The notes below the pieces were generated by a model. That model searched no databases. It had not been told where the DNA came from and saw nothing but the letters and a program-made list of their open reading frames with translations. A stretch of DNA of 64,000 nt from Impatiens glandulifera (lineage: Eukaryota; Streptophyta; Magnoliopsida; Ericales; Balsaminaceae): assembly GCF_907164915.1 (NCBI RefSeq), contig NC_061870.1, positions 31,409,348-31,473,347 of the forward strand. The letters are read 5' to 3'. This document shows positions 24,766 to 37,218 of the stretch, piece by piece. The position numbers were made by a program, and so were the translations under genes. Positions within the stretch are counted from its first letter, which is position 1. Each line of letters opens with the position of its first letter.

Positions 24766-26206
24766 TCAGGTGGCAGGGTGAGTAATGCATTTAGCTTCGA
24801 GTGTCTTCTCGTAATCTTCAATTGATTTGAAAAGCTCGGAAAAGTTCCCTTTTCCGAAACCTCCACACCCACCCTTTTGGTAAGGCTTGCCTGTGTTGTC
24901 CTCGACCACACAGCCAACTCTCTGAATTATCTCTATGAAGATTGTTGGCCTGCTCATACTCAAAAAGGAAACCACAAATGGTTAGTACTATTATTATAAT
25001 ACACAGCTTAAACTAACAAATTCCATCTATGGAATTATTACTATTACTATACCTGTCGCCGACGGGTTTAGTGAAAATCTGAAGCAAAGTGCCTTGATCA
25101 TCGCGATCAACCAAGATACCCAATTCCTCACATTCCTTTATCTGTTCATCGGTCAACACATCTCCGGCCCTGTTCTTTAAATTCCGGTAATAAGTGGGTG
25201 GTGGAGAAGGCATGAACTCGAACCCACCTAATCCACTCCTCTTCCTCATCTCTTTCAATGTTCTGAATATGTCTTCACTCATTAGCGCTAGATGCTGCAC
25301 TCCAGGACCTTCGTTATGCTCCAGGTACGTCTGTATCTGACTCTTCCTCTTGGTTCCATACACCGGCTCGTTCAACGGAAACAGAACCATCTCGTCGTTG
25401 TTAGCAAGCACCACAGAATTCAACCCGCTCTCGCTCGTCCCCACGTCATCCGCCGTGAATTCCGCAAACTCGTGAAATCCAGTGAACCCTTTCAGGTAAT
25501 CAACCACCGGAGCTAAGACTGGCACGTTCCCGACGGCATGGTCTAGCCGTCGGATGCCGAAATCTAGCAAAGGGTAGGATGATGTTTCTTCCATTGGCTC
25601 GAACCCTGGCAAGAACCGTGAATCGATTCCCTCCTCTTGCTCTGTATTATTATAGCTGATGTAACGCAATACCACGTCGCCGTAGAGATGGACTTCGGCG
25701 ATGACGGCGCGGCCGTGGTCGAGTAGGATAGGGGGAGATGAAGGTTTGGCGCCGTTAGCCACGCTTGTGGAGAATGCTTGTTGGGCATCGTCGACCTCGA
25801 TTGCTATTGAACGGACGGCGAGGCCGTGGGAGTAGCAGAAGGAGCGGCAGGCGGAGAAATCGAAGGTGGGGATGGAAGGGGAGGAGGAAGAAATGGTGGG
25901 GGAGTAAGGAGCGGTGAAGAGGAGAGAGAAGTCCCCTGACCGGAGAAGGTAGGAGGCATGGGTGGAGTTACCAGTGGAGAGGTCGGATTTAGCAACGATG
26001 GGCATTCCCAAACCCCAGGAAAAGCGGCGGGCGGCATTGGTGGCGTCTAAGCACCAGAATTCGATGTGATGGAATTTCTTCACTTTGAAACGGTCTGATT
26101 TAGGATTGGCGCGGACGAAATTGGCATAACCTACCAGATGGAAGCTTTCCATTCCAGTAGTTAGAGTGGTCGGCGCCGTGGCATCGTCGGTTACTTGCCC
26201 GCCCAT
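24766..26206 (-). CDS. HPPD: 4-hydroxyphenylpyruvate dioxygenase
   Basis: Converts 4-hydroxyphenylpyruvate to homogentisate, the entry to tocopherol and plastoquinone synthesis and to tyrosine breakdown; it is a non-haem Fe(II) enzyme. Exons 26206..25053 and 24949..24766 give 445 residues, the usual plant length. The single intron before RPTIFIEII is at the conserved place. Two vicinal-oxygen-chelate domains: the N-terminal one starts FKVKKFHHIEFWCLDATNAA, the C-terminal one contains RRLDHAVGNVP. The iron ligands are visible: His in LDHAVG, His in GPGVQHLAL, and Glu in IFIEIIQR (about 391). The C-terminal cap (KGGCGGFGKGNFSELFKSIE) that gates the active site is intact. No strong transit peptide is apparent. 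Confidence 0.96.
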
Positions 26207-27072
26207 TTGATTGATGTATATTGCAATGAAGGAGGAGAGAGGATGTGTATTTTAGCTGGTGGGATTTGAAACTCGTGACCAATTTGATTACTTATTATAT
26301 ATTAATAATAGTATTCATTTATTTATTTACTTCAAAATTCCTAATGGGTTTTGCCAATTGTTTGGCTCTTATGACAAGAGTAGTCATCTCATCTGGCTCA
26401 CGAAATTATCCATTAGTCGAAATTATCCATTATATGTGACAAGTTGCAAATTGGTCTCTTTCCATTAGTAAATTATATTATAATAATTCTATAAAATTGT
26501 TAAACTATGGGGTTTATTGTGCTAGTTTTTTAGATTACATTTATGTTAATAAATACATTTTTAATATTATAATTCATCATACTTCCGTCCATGAAAAATG
26601 ACCCATAACCAAATAAAAATTATAAGTTTTATCTTAAACCACTAAGTTATAATTTTTTATGTTTAAAAATGAAATAGATTTAACTAAACATCTTACTATT
26701 TGAAATAAATGAGCTACTCTAGCCCGAGGGCTTGTCGGCTTATCACATGTCGGTCTTGCGTCTACTTGAGAGAAAAGATAATAATAAATAAAAATTTGTT
26801 GAAATATATAGAGCAAATTTTCATGTAAATTGTTTGACAGAGTGTCATGTAAAGCGAATCATTGTTTCATGTAAAACAATTTTTACATTATGTAAAACGT
26901 TTCACACATTATTTGAAGTGCTTCATTCTATTTTGAATGATTTGTTTTTAGGTCAAAAGTTCTTATAATCATTTATAATGTTTGTCTATGCGACTTTTAA
27001 TGTTTGAAAATTAGAATTTATACAACAAATTTTCATGTAAATCTTTGATAGAATCATGTAAGGTTATTAACC
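26207..27072. other. HPPD upstream region and repeat-rich spacer
   Basis: The first few hundred bases are the HPPD promoter side. From about 26819 onward a motif CATGTAAA recurs (near 26820, 26849, 26867, 26887, 27031, 27053, 27077) within two related blocks about 205 bp apart. No gene seen. Confidence 0.5.
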
Positions 27073-27136
27073 GCTCCATGTAAATCGATTGTCAGATGAG
27101 AAATGGTTGGCATGTGGCAATCGATTTACATGGAGC
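27073..27136. repeat. Perfect 19-bp inverted repeat at edge of LINE remnant
   Basis: Left arm 27073-27091 (GCTCCATGTAAATCGATTG) and right arm 27118-27136 are exact reverse complements around a 26-nt spacer. The CATGTAAA core is the same motif repeated through the preceding 250 bp. The right arm abuts the first recognisable LINE codons. Confidence 0.85.
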
Positions 27137-28320
27137 ATTAACCAAAATAGAAGTTTGGCATTTTATGGTGGTGTGAATAAGGAAACAAAGGCAAACATCT
27201 TCGACATAATGAGAATCAATGAAAAGTCATTACTAGTTCGTTATCTTGGTATCCCGCTCTCGTCAAAACAACTTCAAATCTCTCATTGCAGGTCATTGAT
27301 TGAAAATGTGAAGAACATTATCATGGGATGGGCTACAAAGAGATCATCTTATGCGGGACGAATTGAATTAGTCATGAGAAATGATATGGGCATCATCGAA
27401 TGACGCAGCAGATGTTCCTCCCAAAGAAAGTTATGAAAGAGTTTGATCATTTGATGAAGAACTTCATCTGGGGAACTCAAGGCGCGGAGTTAAAATGTTG
27501 TAGTGGTTTCATGTTTATAAGCCGAAAGAAGAATGTAGAATTGAATTAAAGATTGCGTTACTTGGAATAAAACTCTCACATATCGACATTTTTGGGCATC
27601 GGAGAAAAACCAATACTTGTTATGGGTCAAATGTGTTCATTCAAGGTTTAGAAAAGAAATAAACATTTGGACGTGCAATATCAAGATATAAATTGCATGT
27701 TCTCTTAAAATAATTTTGAAGCTCAAATAGTGTTGGTAAGATGATCAAAGTTCAGTTTGGGAATGAGAACGAAATTATGTTTTGGCATGACCCCTAGTTC
27801 GAAGATTACCCTATTATTTATAATAGTGTTTTATCTCTTATTCTAATAAGACGATGTTGTGGTCAGCTCAAATTGTTTTGGGCTTAACAAAAATTAAAGC
27901 CTATTAGGGCATTTCATTTATTAACATATAGAAAAAAAGAAAAATCAGTTTCTCTCATATCTACTTCCTCTTTCCTGTACACTCTATTCTCTCTAAAGAA
28001 GGATTCCGACCATTCACTGACCAGTCGACCAGGTTAGTTCGAGTAAGCGAGAACATTGACCAGCTCTTTGGGGACTTTTTATTTGCTTCCTTGCTTTGGG
28101 GGTAAGTTCTCTATATCAATGAGTCTCTTTAATTTTCCCAAAAAAATGGACTGATATCAAGGAAATGACAATCATCAAGACAGATGGTAATGATTTTATT
28201 TCAAATGTCTTTAGGTGTTTCTTTGACAACAGCATTTGGATGGAGAGAAACCCAAGAGCATTTTCAAGGGTTCAAAATGGTGTGGAGTTTGCTTGGAATG
28301 AAATTATTTTTTGATGAAAA
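27137..28320 (+). mobile_element. Decayed LINE (L1-type non-LTR retrotransposon) remnant
   Basis: Coding remnants of the reverse transcriptase thumb and C-terminal region of plant L1-like elements. 27137-27400 reads NQNRSLAFYGGV, then LLVRYLGIPLSSKQL, then SYAGRIELV. After a stop and frame change, 27415-27480 continues with LPKKVMKEFDHLMKNFIWG. Near 28215-28310 a further piece resembles the WMERNPRAF segment near the end of these ORFs. The intervening 27870-28130 looks unrelated (possible later insertion). Multiple stops and shifts: non-functional. 5' and 3' ends not found. Confidence 0.7.
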
Positions 28321-28859
28321 CTCACTCATTCGAAATTGAAGACGAATTCTCACTTGTGAAAAAAATTGGTTAATTTGTCATTATATATGAGAAAGTCACT
28401 TTTATTTCGTTATTTGTGATTTTGTGTCCTTCATTTTTATTAGCAAAAGTTTGTTCTACCTGAATCATGACTCTGGTAATTTTTTAATCTTTTCAAAGTC
28501 TTCTTCAATGATATTATGTTATTTAAAAAAAATAAATATATTTGCCATATATATATATATATATATATAAACTTTTAAACACCTTTATTTAAAGCCTTTC
28601 ACTATTCCATTGATTTTTTTCACTACTATCCCATGTGGTCTGCACATGACATGTCACATTGTCTTTCCTTGTACATATCCCAATATATTAGGCTTCATCT
28701 ATTTGAATTAAATAATCTTTTGAAAATAAATTATTATATTACATAAGTTAATTAAAGTTCTAATAAATATGCAACATTGAATTAAGGCTTTCTAAAAGAA
28801 AAGTCACATATGTCATAAGAGTTGAAATTGAGTAGTTAAATAAACACAATATCAATAGA
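28321..28859. other. Spacer between LINE remnant and REM gene A
   Basis: AT-rich DNA with an AT dinucleotide run near 28548-28569. No coding signal. It presumably includes the 3' UTR of the minus-strand B3 gene. Confidence 0.5.
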
Positions 28860-30698
28860 CTAATTAACATTCACTTTGCCCTCTTCATCTTCATCATCAT
28901 CAACCAACTTTCTTCAAAAATATAGAAACAGGATATTAATAGCCAGAATGATATTGATAAAAAAAAGTTAGCTATAGCATAAAGAAAGAAGAGTAGTTAC
29001 ATTGAAAAGAAAAACAAGCTTTTGAGCATTCTTGATGAGTTGAAACCTCAAGCAATCTCCAATCTTTAGGCCATTGACAATTAGGAAGCTATCCCAACCC
29101 TCCTTTGTAATGTAGAAATATGATTTTCCTGCACTGAATCTTGCATCTGCTTCCCACTTCCTTCCTCTCTCGTTTTTCACTATCATCTTGAAGTGTCTTT
29201 CTAACCCATTCTCTCTAACAAAACCTATTGGCACGTACTACATACATACAAAAATTAAATTAAATTAAACTTAAACTTGCCCTCTACTAATGGATTAGAT
29301 TTATCTTTCAAATTACTACCAGTTTTTTCTTTTCCAAGTTGCTCAACCGGATGAATGTGTCGAAATAAGGGTAAACCCTTTTTCTCTTTTTATCAGCCTC
29401 AATCTTCTTCTTCTTCTGGGCTGAAGTTTTAGATTTTACAAACTTTTAACAGATCATGAAAGAGCTATATTCAAATATAGATAGATTTACTTACTGATCA
29501 TCAGCTCTTTATGATCATTCTTCTTCTGCACCTTCTAATCAATTCAGCAAAACATTAAACAAACATGTATTATAAGACTTGATCAGTTTGTTAATCTTTA
29601 AATTAATTAGGGATAGCAGTAATTACAGTAACACGAAAATGAGGTATTTGGCCATTCTTGATAAGTTGAAATTTGATGCGATCTTCAGGCTTTAAGTGAT
29701 TCTTAGTTTGGAAATCTGTCCAACCCTTTGTAATGTAGGAATATGATTTGCTAGGGTAAAATTTTGCTTCTACTACACAGCTCCTCCCTTTTTCATAATC
29801 CAATTTCATATTACAGTTCCTTTCTAGTCCATTCTCACTAACCAATTTTCTTGGAAGGTACTGTATATATAAACAAATTCATAAATTATTAATAATCATG
29901 CATGCAATGTCATTCATTAATTAAATTACTAAATTTCATTCATTTTTACCTGCATATTTCTTTTCATGTTACGCAACGTAATGTTTACTTCGTAAACAGG
30001 GGAGAGAATATTTGATTTTGATTCTGCTGCAGTCATGGATTTCCTCTTTTTCTGATTATTCTCAAACTCCTCTGGATCTGTGAAATGAGAACTTATATAT
30101 GTTGTTTATTAAAATAAATTAAAGAAGAGAGCTAGATCTATTACTTACTTTTCATCATCTCATTCTTCTTCCTTTTCTTGTTTATTGACTGATTATTATG
30201 TTTATTCGGGTGGTGATATGGTAATTTTTCTAAACTTGTGTTGGCATCATAAACAGACACTTCGAATACTAGGTTTCCTTTGTGTTTGAATATTACGATG
30301 TCACCAACGTCCATCTTCTTCTTGTCGCCGGAATCGGGAAACGAGTAGTACGAATCAACAAACTCCGGCCAACCCTTCTCGAGTCTCCGGCCTCTGAGAT
30401 GAATCACCCACTCTCTGTTATGCTTTCTGATTATTACGGGGACATCTCTACTCCTCTTTTTCAACTCTTCGTTTAAGTATCTCATCATGAATGCTTCTGG
30501 AATGTTCTGCAACAGAAATTTCAGAATCGTTTCAAAACAATACAAAGAAAAAATAGACATTAGTTTTGTTGTTCTTACAATCCCGTTTTGGAATCCGGGG
30601 AGGAGGGGCTGGAAAAAGTGAGGATCGTATCCAAAGACGGTGGTGAGGGCAGCGACGGAGGCGGTGGCGACGATGGCGGAGATTGTTTTTGTCTTCAT
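28860..30698 (-). CDS. REM-type B3 DNA-binding protein A, three B3 domains
   Basis: Plant-specific nuclear B3 family, REM (REPRODUCTIVE MERISTEM) branch. Model of eight exons: 30698..30579, 30506..30149, 30077..29950, 29860..29627, 29534..29495, 29420..29320, 29237..29001, 28907..28860; phases fit and give 421 residues. B3-1 spans exons 1-2 (PHFFQPLLPGF, then IPEAFMMRYL, REWVIHLRGRRLEKGWPEFV, KMDVGDIVIFKHKG). B3-2 is exon 4 (LPRKLVSENGLERNC, GWTDFQTKNHLKPEDRI). B3-3 is exon 7 (PIGFVRENGLERHF, GWDSFLIVNGLKIGDCLRF). The domains are joined by Lys-rich linkers, one with the usual VYPYFDTF segment. The last exon, giving an acidic tail, is inferred. If the intron after exon 4 is retained, translation stops at 29603 (287 residues, two B3 domains). 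An upstream in-frame ATG at 30725 exists, but MKTKT at 30698 is the start shared with locus B. Confidence 0.82.
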
Positions 30699-33600
30699 TG
30701 TAGATGCTATGCAAAATCTGAACATTCTTTATTCCATATATAAGGGTCTTGTCAAATTTGTTATATTCTCCAAATTTTAATTTTAAATATTATAAAAAAT
30801 AAAATAAAATAAAAATAATATATGTATATAATTATGCTTGATATTTAGATTGTCCGAATTTTCAACATCACAGGCTAATTATACTAAAATAAATAAATAT
30901 TTAAGTCAAACGTCCAAAATTTAAAATAGTTAAAAATAAAATAAAAAATAATATACTTAAAAAAAATTATAATTTTTTATATCATTACTCGTACAAATAT
31001 ACCGATTATATACTAGTTTTAGTAAAAATACTTAAAAAATATTTTATTTAATAATTTAGTGAGGGATGAAATAGAAGTAAATTAATGTTTAAATAAAATC
31101 AAACCCTTTGAAATTATATTTAACAATATATTTTTTTCTAGTTTATTTAAGGAATAGGTTATTGGGGGGTTTTATTAGGATTTATTAAAAAAAATATTGT
31201 TTTTGATTAAATTAAAAAAAAATTAATTTTTTAATATTAATAATATCCCCTCTTCTCCCCCTCTCAATTAATAATACATCTTTAAATAAATTAGTTTATA
31301 TTAAAATATAATAAAATACATATTAAATATTAAAAAAACTATATATCAATTAAAATTAACTTTCATTAATACATAAATAAAAATTTAAATGAATACTAAT
31401 TTTATAAATTATTATTATTATTATAATATTATATAAGATAATATAGTATATTATAATTTTATTTATACTGTGTATATATTTTTATTTAATATAATTAATA
31501 TAAAAAATTTACATTAAATAAATTTTATAAGATAATAATTAAAAATCAAATAAGTCTATTAGAATAATTATTTAAAGTTAATTTATATAAAAATATTTAA
31601 ATAAATTTCTTTATAAATATTTAATTTAAATGAGATATAATTATAAATTAATTAATATTTTTATTTAAATATATTTAACTTTATTTTCTAGTATAATTAT
31701 TTATTTAAACTATTTAAATTTAAATGGTATATTACATAATATAGTAGAGTATAATTTTATTTATATTTGGAATTTATTTTTATTTAATAATTTTTATTTA
31801 AATAAAATTTATTAATTTAATTTATATAAAAATAATTTTATAATATAATAAAATAAATATAAGATATATATATATATATATATTAATAATATTTTTTAAT
31901 AATATAAAATTAAATATTTAAAAAATGATAATTTTGATATTTTAATTATTTTATTTGAAATATAACGTGATAATTGAGGTTTGGGATCCAATAACTCAAA
32001 ATCAAATCAGCCAGAAAATTCCCAAGATTTTTTTTATTTTTTTTCAAGATTGTAGTTACTTATGAATAGTAATTAGTAATTACAAGTACTTTTTATCTAG
32101 TTACATTGATGAGTTTGATTCATGTTTTTTTTTATTTTATCATAGTTTTTTTCCAATAATATCTATCTAATAATTTTTTTTAGATATTATTTATGAACAA
32201 AATACTCAATTTTTTTTTTAAATGAATGATAAATTAAATAAAAAATAATTTAATATTTTGATAGATAAAAAAATAATTAAATAAAAAAATAGTAAAGATT
32301 AAACAATTTTTTAAAAATTTTAATTTGACAAGACAATTGAGTTTGGATCAGTGAGGGAGAGAGAGGCAATTGATGAAGATCCATGACAAGTCATTTCCTT
32401 TGTCAATCTTATCATCATCTCTCCTCTTTCTCTTTATCTGACTTGTTTGATATTTTGATTCCACACAGACCTTACTGTTTTGTACACAGACCTTACTGTT
32501 TTGTTCGGTTTTCAAATAATAGAATAAACTTTAAAATTTTATATTTTTAATAATAAAATGTAAAAGTTATTAATATATAATATATATTTTTTTATTTTAT
32601 AGAGTATCACTCAGATTTCTTGAGTGATCCTCGGAACTTATTAGGTATTTGTTAAAAATCTGGAATGATTAATTGAGTTAATATTTTAATTATTTTTTTG
32701 GATTTGTCGGATGCATATCATTTATAATATTATTATTATAATATTTTTTGAGATTTATTCCGTAAAGCGATAAATTTTGTCCGGAGAATTAATCGTTTTT
32801 TCTGAGAATTTACATCGATAACTTATTAAGCAAAGTATTTTAATTTTTAATTTTAACTTTTATTTTTTGTTTTTATTTATTTTCTCTTAATATCATGTTT
32901 TCAATTTAATATTTATTAACTTTGGAAGGATAGATGAAGGTAATTTGAGACAGAGAATAGGAGAGAGATTAATTGTTAAAATATATATATATATATATAA
33001 AGAGAGAATAAATTGAGAAATTTTATTTATTTAATTCAGTTTTTACTTTTCTCGATGATTTTACTCAAAATCAAACGATCTCATTTTCTCCTTTCATCCA
33101 TCAAATCATTCTATTTATTAAATAAAATATATATTTAAAAAAATAGTTTTTTTTTTTCAATCATGTCAAACTGGTTTAAAAATAAATATTATCCCATAAT
33201 TACCAATTACTAATATAAACGAGCTAAATTTATTACATTAATACATTTATATCACCAGTACATTTGATAAGCGTAAAAATTATATTGGTATAAGGTGTCA
33301 AATGTAAAATATATAAATTGTAAAAGTATTAAAAAGGAAAAGAAAAAAAGTACTCAACTATATAAGGCCGTTTTTTTTTTAAATCGCATCACTAATTTAA
33401 TTAACTAAAATACTAAAATATTTATTTTTTATTTTATTTATATATAATACCCTTTAAGTTTTTTTTTATCACAAATAATTATTACATTCTCAAAATCATC
33501 TATCATTATTATTTTTTCCTCTCATTTTAAGAAAAAAAATCTCAATTATATATAAGTTAAAAGTATTAACTAACCAAAACAATTGGATTAAAATCCAATT

Positions 33601-33836
33601 CACTTCACTAAAATCTATTTAGGTTATAAAATAGTTCAATGACAATTTTTATCTCACTTGAGCTAAAATAACCAAATATATAAAATTAATCATTTTATAC
33701 TTACAAATTTATTTGATAACATGATCTTATAATTATTAAATAAATATGAGAAATGTTAATATTATTTAAAAATAAAAGTTAATGACTAAATAAAATAATT
33801 TACTTGATAATAATTTTTTTGAGAAATAATAAGCAG

Positions 33837-33975
33837 CTTAAAATTTTTGACAAAAAAATTGACTAGAATATGCGTTAAATTTTGAATGGATTAAAAATTT
33901 TATTATTATTATTTTTATATTTTTAATCCATTCAAAACTAACGTATATAATTTCTGTCAAATTTTTTACTTTTCA
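33837..33975. repeat. Hairpin-forming MITE-like inverted repeat
   Basis: Perfect 19-bp arms, 33880-33898 (TTTTGAATGGATTAAAAAT) and 33919-33937, enclose a 20-nt loop of TTATT repeats. Weaker complementarity extends outward (AAAATTTTTGAC on the left, GTCAAATTTTTTA on the right). Whole structure about 140 bp. Confidence 0.75.
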
Positions 33976-34104
33976 ATATTTTATAAATGTATAGAGTTGT
34001 CATTTCAATAGGTATAAGTTGTCATTTACACATTTGTACAGTAACTATCTAGCTTCAGAACATCTTAATATTTTATAGCAAAAATACTATTATGGTGTAT
34101 AAAT

Positions 34105-34800
34105 AAAATAAATGATATTAACTACCAGAATAATGAATATAGGAAAAAGTTTGACCGAATTTATATAAAATGATCATTACACTTACTAGGCCTTGTTTGG
34201 TTCTCAATATTTAAATAACCAAAACAAAATATATTATATCACTTGTCTTTTTTTATGTTCTAATCGCACATTTTCAACTTATTTTCACAAAGACCACTAT
34301 TATTTAACATATTATTAAATTTATTAATCAAAATATTAAAATATATATTTTTTTTTGATTTTTTTTTATTATATTAATAGATTTTAAATCTTATTAAAAA
34401 AAATTATCATATCTTCAAAATTATCATGAATAATCATATTTTAAATAACTTAATTTTCAAATAATTATTTTTCTCTTTTTCATTATTTTTAAGAAAAAAT
34501 TATATATTTTTGAAAATTAATAATAATAATAATAATAAATAAAACCAAAATTAACTCACATACATTTATATAAGTATATTTTGAATGAAATATTATACAA
34601 TATATTTTTTTCCTTCTAGCATACAGATATTATGATATCACCAATATGCCTTAGAAATTATATTATACAAAATTTATATTATAATTTATTTATGGTCATA
34701 TCATAATTAAGATGATTACTCAATTGTTTAATCTCGGTCACTAAAGTTTGATATACCGTTATAAATATGATCTAAAAAAAATTAAGTTATTTAAAAAATA
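34105..34800. repeat. Segmental-duplication block, copy upstream of REM gene A
   Basis: Colinear with 50516..51460. Shared landmarks: AATGATATTAACTAC, AAATGATCATT, ACTTACTAGGCCTTGTTTGG, ATATGCCTTA followed by ATTATAC, and ATTTATGGTCAT followed by TTTAATCT and GGTCAC. Divergence and small indels are visible throughout. It ties REM loci A and B to one duplication event. Confidence 0.75.
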
Positions 34801-35358
34801 ATATTTTTTTTTTGTTAAATAAATTTTAAAAATATTATTTATAATGATAAATAAAAATAATTATTTAAATGGAAATAATATTTTATTTAACATTAAATTT
34901 ATAATTAATTTTTAAATTTGCCTAATTTAAAAATCTGTTATTTTTTATTCATAATCTTATCAATTATATTATAAAAAATAATGAATGTCAGTGTCAAGTT
35001 TCATGTACTCAAAACCTTACACTTTATATTTCTTCTATACCTAAATCTTAAACCTAGACAAAACATAATATTAATAAAAATTTATAATTGTTAAAATATA
35101 AAATAAAAATATATATTTTTATAATATAAAATTTTAATTAATTCTGTAATCTATTTAAATTTATATAATAATTTAAAAAATACTATTTATAATATATTGT
35201 TTTTAAAGATTTTAATTTTTTTATAAAAATATTTTGTAAATTTTAGAATGATTGGAAGATAGGTAAATATTGACGAAATCTTAATACTTAGTACATCTAA
35301 ATATTATAAAATTAGTTGAAATGGTTTAATCTTGTTATATAATAACGTAATTTTATAA

Positions 35359-36556
35359 AGGAAGAATGTCAATTTTATTTATAAAGTTGGAGGGAGGTGT
35401 CAAATTTATTTACAAAGTTGTAAAATTCTATTTATGTATACAAACTTGTCAAAATGTGTCAAAATTATTTGACATAACGGAATGTTTCAAACGGAGTTAA
35501 TTTTTTATCCACGTGGATATTTATTTTATATTTTGTTTAAACTTTTTTTTTCATTTCAAACATACTTTTTCTTTACATTTAATAAATAAATAAATAATTA
35601 TTTCATTCTCTCTCTTCCTTCACCCGATTCATATTCTTCTCATTTAAATCTTAATCTCCAAAATCTCATCCACCATTTCTAAGACCCACTTTGTCTTCTC
35701 TCTCTAAATTTCACCCTATGTGTAATAGGTTATATATTCAATGCGAAACATCAAACTAGAAATTATGGATTTCATTTGAATAATTTGCCTGCAACTAGAG
35801 GATTAGAACAATAAGTTTTTAGCGGATGGTTAGAATTTTGAAAAATAAAATTGAGATTTTGATAAGTTAAATGTGATATGTCACTTGTTTGTCATTGTTT
35901 CTGATTGTTCTTCGTGAAGGAAAAACTAGTTCCAAGATCGCTTCAGCTAGGGTTTTTAAACTCATTTAGTTAGATCCTCAATCACAGAGTTCAATCGCAG
36001 ATAAACAAGGTTTATTACAGATACTATATTGTTTGATCGAAAATGGTCCATTCGATGATCAAGATCACGAAACAAGTCTGTATTATCAGACCTAACAGTA
36101 ATATCAAAGTCTATGAATGATCTAGTTAAAAAAGGAATAGCAAAAACAGCTTGCGACATCCTCTGGAGATTGAGATTCGATTTGTTGAGTTCTTGAATGT
36201 GAATAGATTGGTTGCGACGGCTGTGAAAGAGAGAGAATGAAGATGATGGTGGGTTGCCTGCTAGTGAAGAGAGGGGATGAAGATGATGGTAGGTAGAAGA
36301 AGGAAAATTTTATTTATTTAATTTTATATATTAAATAGAAAAAGAAGGTCTGTTTGAAACCTAAAAAATAGGTTAAAAAATATAAAAAAAATAAATATCC
36401 ACGTGGATAAAAACTTAACGCAGTTTGAGACATTCCGTTATGTTAAATAATTTTGACACATTTTGACAAGTTTATATACATAAATAGAATTTTAGAACTT
36501 TGTAAATAAATTTGATACATCGTTCCAACTTTATAAATAAAATTGACATTCTTCCC
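35359..36556. mobile_element. Non-autonomous Mutator-like element with long inverted arms
   Basis: The 1198-bp element is bounded by 10-bp direct repeats AATTTTATAA (35349-35358 and 36557-36566). Terminal inverted repeats start GGAAGAATGTCAATTTTATT and run for about 180-200 bp, including TATCCACGTGGATA, present in both arms at about 35508 and 36396. A 9-11 bp target duplication with long arms is the Mutator signature. The interior (35,900-36,250) is less AT-rich and has a 65-codon minus-strand ORF (36159..35962) I do not recognise; it could be a captured host fragment. No transposase. Confidence 0.8.
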
Positions 36557-36918
36557 AATTTTATAATGATACTTTATTAATACTAATTTATTTTTTATTT
36601 TTAAAAATTGCACTAATTCAACATCGATCTCCATACACCCTTTTCTGTACGTGAAATCTCAAACATGATTTTTTTCTATGTCTCAGTCTGTTGCAATAAT
36701 AACTTTCTTCCTTACTCAATACTCATGGAAAAAAATATTCACAAACTTTGCAAAATCTACACCAAGGACTTGTTTGATAAATGTTTTACTGGGATAAAAC
36801 TCAATTTTCATATCAACCATTAATCAAACATAGTTATTATTAAAATATTCAGTCTTACCCATCTACCTTTCAAAATATCAAATATACACATAACCAGTGT
36901 TTGTAAAATTATAAAATA
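36557..36918. other. Short spacer between MULE and copia LTR
   Basis: Includes the MULE target duplication copy. No gene. Bases 36859-36880 resemble 47663-47684 on the far side of the copia element. Confidence 0.5.
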
Positions 36919-37163
36919 TGTTAATATTGAAATGCCCATGTTTGATTGATTGAGTTTATAAACATGAGGATACACCTATATAGAGTTGTAATAATATTAT
37001 ACATCAAAGTTTTAGTCCTTATTTTAAATATTAAAATAATAAAAGACTAATTCAATTTATGTAAAATAATATAAAGGAAATCACACCCAAAAAAAGCACA
37101 CGATTCTTATTCTTGTTTCAATTTTCTTGACCTACTCTCCAAGATCTTCTACCCCTAGTTTCA
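36919..37163 (+). repeat. Copia 5' LTR
   Basis: Begins TGTTAA and ends in CCCCTAGTTTCA. About 245 bp. Matches the 3' LTR over its length with numerous substitutions and small indels, for example CATGTTTGATTGA, AACATGAGGAT, TTGTAATAAT, AAGATCTTCTACCCCTAG. Confidence 0.8.
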
Positions 37164-37218
37164 TATCCAAATATCCTAGGCATCGAAGAATCGGGAAGTA
37201 GAAAGTTCAACCATAAAA

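Larger units (their letters stand above)
30699..35358. other. Long AT-rich gene-free stretch
   Basis: About 4.7 kb, extremely AT-rich between 31100 and 32000. I see no coding region. Contents: a 21-bp tandem duplication around CAGACCTTACTGTTTTGT near 32465-32500, TA runs near 31862 and 32982, a strong hairpin at 33837..33975, and from 34105 to about 34800 sequence shared with 50516-51460 upstream of REM gene B. Confidence 0.6.

Noticed and set aside
26721..26732. AGCCCGAGGGCT palindrome as Helitron 3' hairpin
   Set aside because: No CTRR follows at the required distance and no Helitron left end is upstream.
34186..34215. CTAGGCCTTGTTTGG as the end of a Tourist-like element
   Set aside because: The same sequence is at about 50598 as part of the segmental duplication and no inverted partner end was found at either place.
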